Shown here piece by piece: positions 5,991 to 8,625 of a DNA stretch of 8,625 bases; the stretch's first letter is position 1; every line of letters starts with the position of its first letter. The stretch covers positions 1 through 8,625 of the forward strand of contig JAUYEO010000245.1 in NCBI GenBank assembly GCA_030689795.1, in the 5' to 3' direction. The DNA comes from Desulfobacterales bacterium (lineage in GTDB: Bacteria > Desulfobacterota > Desulfobacteria > Desulfobacterales > RPRI01). The translations under genes were made by a program, and so were the position numbers. Under the pieces are notes generated by a model. That model saw nothing but the letters and a program-made list of their open reading frames with translations. It did no database searches and was not told where the DNA came from.

Positions 5991-7310
5991 ATGAAGAAGA
6001 GTAGTTTCGTTTTGATAACCATTGTTACGGCACTGACACTGATTCTGGCCATGGGATCGACCTGCTTTGCGGCCGACGCCATTAAGACCATTAAGATCGG
6101 TGTGCTCTACCCGCTGACGGGCGGAGCGGCGGCGGAAGGCAGGGAGCTTCGGGCCGGGGCTGAGCTGGCTCTTGAAATTGCCAACGGCAAATTTCCTGGA
6201 ATCAGTATGGACATGGCCAAACGCGAAGGCATAGCCTCTTTGGGCGGCGCCAAAATCGAGCTGATTTTCAAGGATCACGAAGGCAATCCGACCCTGGGGG
6301 CGGACCTGGCCAAAAAATTGATTCTGGACGACAAGGTCGTCGGGATTATGGGCTGTTATCACAGCTCGGTCACCAAAACAGTCAGCGCAGTCTGTGAGCA
6401 GTACGGCGTCCCCATGATCAACGACTCCTCGACATCTCCGGCCCTGACCGAACGCGAATTCAAATGGTTCTGGAGAACAACTCCCCATGACGGCACATTC
6501 ACCAAAGACCTGTTTGAATTTTTAAAAGGACTCACCGAAGGCAAATCAAAAGGCATTGCCGCCATTTCAAAAGACCAGATTCAAAACCTGACCGCGGCCT
6601 GTGAAAAAACCGAATGGGGCTCCCAGGTATCTCAGGCCATTGAAGGACGCGCCGCTGAATACGGGTTCAATGTGAAAAAGTCCCTTCTGTATGCGGCCAA
6701 ATCCCCGGATCTTTCCAGCGAAGTGCGAGCCATCAAGTCGGTCAAGCCGGATGTAATGCTTTTTGCTTCCTATGCCTCGGACGCCATTTTGATGATGAAG
6801 ACTCTGAAGGCGGAAAAAGTCGCTCCAAGAATCATCTGGGGACAGAATGCAGGATTTGAAGCCCCGGAATTTCGTAACACTCTGGGAGATGATGTCGTGG
6901 GCATTTTGACCAGAACCGTGTTTGCTCCCAAAGTCGGCCAGGTCAAGGCGGTGTCAAATCAGATCAACTCAATGTATAAGCAAAAGGTTGGAAACGACCT
7001 GAGCGGCGCATCGGCCAGATCCTTCACCGGTCTTCAGGCATGGACTGAGGTCCTTCAGCTGGCCGGTTCGACCGAACCCGCCGCCATACAGAAAGCCTGC
7101 AACAGTATCATGATTCCTGGTGATCAACTGATTGTTCCCTGGAAAGGCATAAAATTTGCGGCATCGGGAAAAGAACAGGGGCAGAACGAACTGGGATCCG
7201 GCATCATCGGCCAGTATCAGAAAGACAAGGACGGAGCGATCACGCTGGAAATCGTCTATCCATTTGATGTAGCCACCGCCAAACTCATTTATCCGTTTAA
7301 GGGGTTCTGA
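5991..7310 (+). CDS. Periplasmic substrate-binding protein of a branched-chain amino acid-type (HAAT) ABC importer
   Basis: Captures the substrate in the periplasm and delivers it to the LivH/LivM permeases. The 439-residue precursor starts with a Sec signal peptide: MKKSS, a hydrophobic core FVLITIVTALTLILAMG, then a likely signal peptidase I site after A27 or A28 (CFA-AD). C25 is preceded by GST, a poor lipobox, so a lipoprotein is unlikely. The mature part is a Peripla_BP_6-type domain (about 34-400), recognised by IKIGVLYPLTGGAAAEG (34-50), the GADLAKKLILDDKVVGIMG strand-helix (103-121), and NDSSTSPALTE followed by FRTTP-like FWRTTPHD (144-167). This resembles the branch of the family with a conserved S/T-rich ligand loop. 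The family takes up leucine-type amino acids, amides, urea or aromatic and other carboxylates. The substrate cannot be chosen from sequence. The stop overlaps the next start by one base (TGATG), so permease synthesis is coupled. Confidence 0.92.
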   Translation: MKKSSFVLITIVTALTLILAMGSTCFAADAIKTIKIGVLYPLTGGAAAEGRELRAGAELALEIANGKFPGISMDMAKREGIASLGGAKIELIFKDHEGNPTLGADLAKKLILDDKVVGIMGCYHSSVTKTVSAVCEQYGVPMINDSSTSPALTEREFKWFWRTTPHDGTFTKDLFEFLKGLTEGKSKGIAAISKDQIQNLTAACEKTEWGSQVSQAIEGRAAEYGFNVKKSLLYAAKSPDLSSEVRAIKSVKPDVMLFASYASDAILMMKTLKAEKVAPRIIWGQNAGFEAPEFRNTLGDDVVGILTRTVFAPKVGQVKAVSNQINSMYKQKVGNDLSGASARSFTGLQAWTEVLQLAGSTEPAAIQKACNSIMIPGDQLIVPWKGIKFAASGKEQGQNELGSGIIGQYQKDKDGAITLEIVYPFDVATAKLIYPFKGF

Positions 7311-8224
7311 TGGAAATCCTGGCAGGATCAATAGTTGCCGGTCTGTTTATAGGTATGGTTCTGGCGCTTGTAGCGCTTGGACTTACCATTATTTTCGGGG
7401 TGATGGATATTGTTAATTTCGCCCATGGGGAATTTCTGATGATCGGCATGTACACCGGCCTTTTAACAGCCCAGAGCACCGGCATGGACCCTCTTTTCAC
7501 CCTGCCGGTTGCGGGGCTTGTCGGTTTTTTACTTGGCATCGCCTGCTATACCGGATTTGTCAAATACCTTTTAAGAGGTCCGATGATAGCGCAACTTCTC
7601 GGGACATTCGGTCTCATGCTTTTTTTAAGAAATCTGGCTTTGCTCATTTTCGGTTCCGAGGACAGAGCTCTTCATCACGGCGCCCTGGTAGGCAAGAGTC
7701 TGGAGATCGGAATGGGAGTTATCATTCCGGCAACAAAGCTCGCTGCCGCAGGTCTTTCCATATCTGCCTTTATAGCCGTCTGGCTGCTGATAAATCGGAC
7801 AAAAATGGGCAAGGCTCTGACAGCCACGGCTTTAAACGCTCAGGGCGCCAGGTATATGGGCATTCCCACCGAAAGGATGAATGCGCTGGCATGGGGAATA
7901 GGCGGAGCTTCCGTAACTATAGCGGGCGCGCTTCTTGTTAATTTCTGGTCGGTCAATCCTTTTGTCGGGCTTTTGTTTACAATGATAGCCTTCGCCATTG
8001 TGGCGCTGGGCGGATTCGGCAGCGTGCCCGGGGCTTTTTTTGCAGGGCTCGTTGTCGGATTAATTACTGAAATTCCGGGTTTCTGGGATTTTATCACCTA
8101 CACCTTTAATGTGGACTGGATGGCAAAAGTTCCGATGACTTCTTTTAAATACATGATGGTATATCTTGCCTATTTTATAATCATGGTTGTTCGGCCCAGG
8201 GGATTGTTCGGATGGAAGCACTAA
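7310..8224 (+). CDS. livH: Branched-chain amino acid-type ABC importer permease, LivH family
   Basis: Inner-membrane permease subunit that pairs with LivM. The 304-residue length is typical. It is very hydrophobic, with about eight membrane segments. Hallmarks are LVALGLTIIFGVMDIVNFAHG (20-40), the signature of LivH; the cytoplasmic coupling loop TKMGKALTAT...NAQGARYMGI (164-185), which contacts the ATPase; and ALGGFGSVPGAFFAGLVVG (232-250), close to the usual GGLGSIPGALLGG. The ATG shares its A with the TGA of the binding-protein gene, and an AAGGGG ribosome-binding site lies inside that gene (7299-7304), 5 bases before the start. The last 13 bases overlap the LivM gene. The symbol denotes the family; the substrate may not be leucine. 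Confidence 0.92.
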   Translation: MEILAGSIVAGLFIGMVLALVALGLTIIFGVMDIVNFAHGEFLMIGMYTGLLTAQSTGMDPLFTLPVAGLVGFLLGIACYTGFVKYLLRGPMIAQLLGTFGLMLFLRNLALLIFGSEDRALHHGALVGKSLEIGMGVIIPATKLAAAGLSISAFIAVWLLINRTKMGKALTATALNAQGARYMGIPTERMNALAWGIGGASVTIAGALLVNFWSVNPFVGLLFTMIAFAIVALGGFGSVPGAFFAGLVVGLITEIPGFWDFITYTFNVDWMAKVPMTSFKYMMVYLAYFIIMVVRPRGLFGWKH

Positions 8225-8625
8225 AAACCGCATTTCAGTTTTCTGACTTTCCACGTCTTGACCTTTTTATTGCAGGGACGGTGGCAGTTCTTCTGTTAAT
8301 CTTTCCTGTTTTCCCCCATTCCGCATTTGCCATGGCGACTCTGATCCAGTTTTTCATGTTTTCATTGTACGGCATGGGCTGGAATACCATCGGTGGGTAC
8401 GGCGGACAGGTTGATTTGGGAAAAGCGCAGTATGTGGGTATAGGCGCATATACAACGGCTGTCATGCTGACCCGATGGGATGTGCCTTTCTGGATCTCCA
8501 TGCCCATAGGAGTCTGCATTGCTGTGGGTTGGTCATTTATCATCGGTTATCCGCTCTTCAGGTTAAAAGGGCATTATTTTGCCATCGCAACCATTGCCAC
8601 ATCGCTGGTGCTGAAAGATCTTTTC
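8212..8625 (+). CDS. livM: Branched-chain amino acid-type ABC importer permease, LivM family, N-terminal part only
   Basis: The frame is open from the ATG at 8212 to the right edge (138 codons, no stop), so the gene is cut by the window. After an N-terminal stretch MEALKTAFQFSDFPRLDL, a first membrane segment lies at about 19-37. The LivM hallmark follows: WNTIGGYGGQVDLGKAQY, then VGIGAYTTAVM (about 57-85), matching the family pattern GGYAGQ.SLGHA.F.GIGAY. Near the edge, FRLKGHYFAIATIATSLVLK matches the LivM segment L.LRG.YFAI.TLA. The usual His of LGHA is Lys here. The start overlaps the LivH gene by 13 bases and has an AGGGGA site at 8198-8203. LivM proteins are normally about 300-350 residues; the ATPases LivG and LivF should follow outside the window. 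Confidence 0.9.
   Translation, partial: MEALKTAFQFSDFPRLDLFIAGTVAVLLLIFPVFPHSAFAMATLIQFFMFSLYGMGWNTIGGYGGQVDLGKAQYVGIGAYTTAVMLTRWDVPFWISMPIGVCIAVGWSFIIGYPLFRLKGHYFAIATIATSLVLKDLF

Noticed and set aside
5934..6488. 184-codon minus-strand frame inside the binding-protein gene
   Set aside because: It is an antisense shadow; the plus-strand frame has a signal peptide, a strong ribosome-binding site and clear family motifs.
8235..8543. 102-codon minus-strand frame at the right end
   Set aside because: It lies opposite the LivM frame, which has the family hallmark motifs and coupled translation from the LivH gene.

Overview
The window carries two divergent operons separated by an A+T-rich control region. 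Moderate G+C, tight overlapping genes, a pilus/type II secretion assembly locus and a branched-chain-amino-acid-type ABC importer together suggest a Gram-negative bacterium. A deltaproteobacterium-like (Desulfobacterota) host is my guess from gene style, and there is no rRNA or marker gene to confirm it. No RNA gene, CRISPR array, insertion sequence or phage gene is visible.

Left half (about 1-4777, minus strand): four genes read leftward in the order ExeA/MshM-type AAA ATPase, TPR membrane protein (MshN position), GspE/PilB/MshE-type assembly ATPase, and the start of a GspF/PilC/MshG-type platform protein cut by the window edge. This order (M-N-E-G) is the one known from MSHA pilus loci. The ATPase powers pilin polymerisation on the platform protein. 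The ExeA-like protein, which carries two predicted SPOR domains instead of the usual peptidoglycan-binding domain, probably helps place the machine in the cell wall with the TPR protein. The last three genes overlap or nearly overlap, and a sigma70-like promoter lies just upstream of the first.

Centre (4778-5125): the divergent control region. It has the minus-strand promoter, an A+T-rich stretch with repeated CATATA units, and a leader before a GntR/FadR-family (FCD) regulator.

Right half (5126-8625, plus strand): the GntR regulator, a 169-base gap with a sigma54-like element and a small hairpin, then an exported substrate-binding protein, a LivH-type permease and the first 138 codons of a LivM-type permease. 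The last three genes overlap by 1 and 13 bases and form one transport operon. The ATPases (LivG, LivF) are expected just beyond the window. The regulator probably controls this importer in response to a small carboxylate or amino-acid-like ligand, but the ligand cannot be read from the sequence.

Most of the content belongs to known families. The parts most worth a second look are the tandem-SPOR ExeA-like ATPase, the partly degenerate c-di-GMP-type N-terminal domain of the assembly ATPase, and the two regulatory regions. I found no convincing wholly new system.
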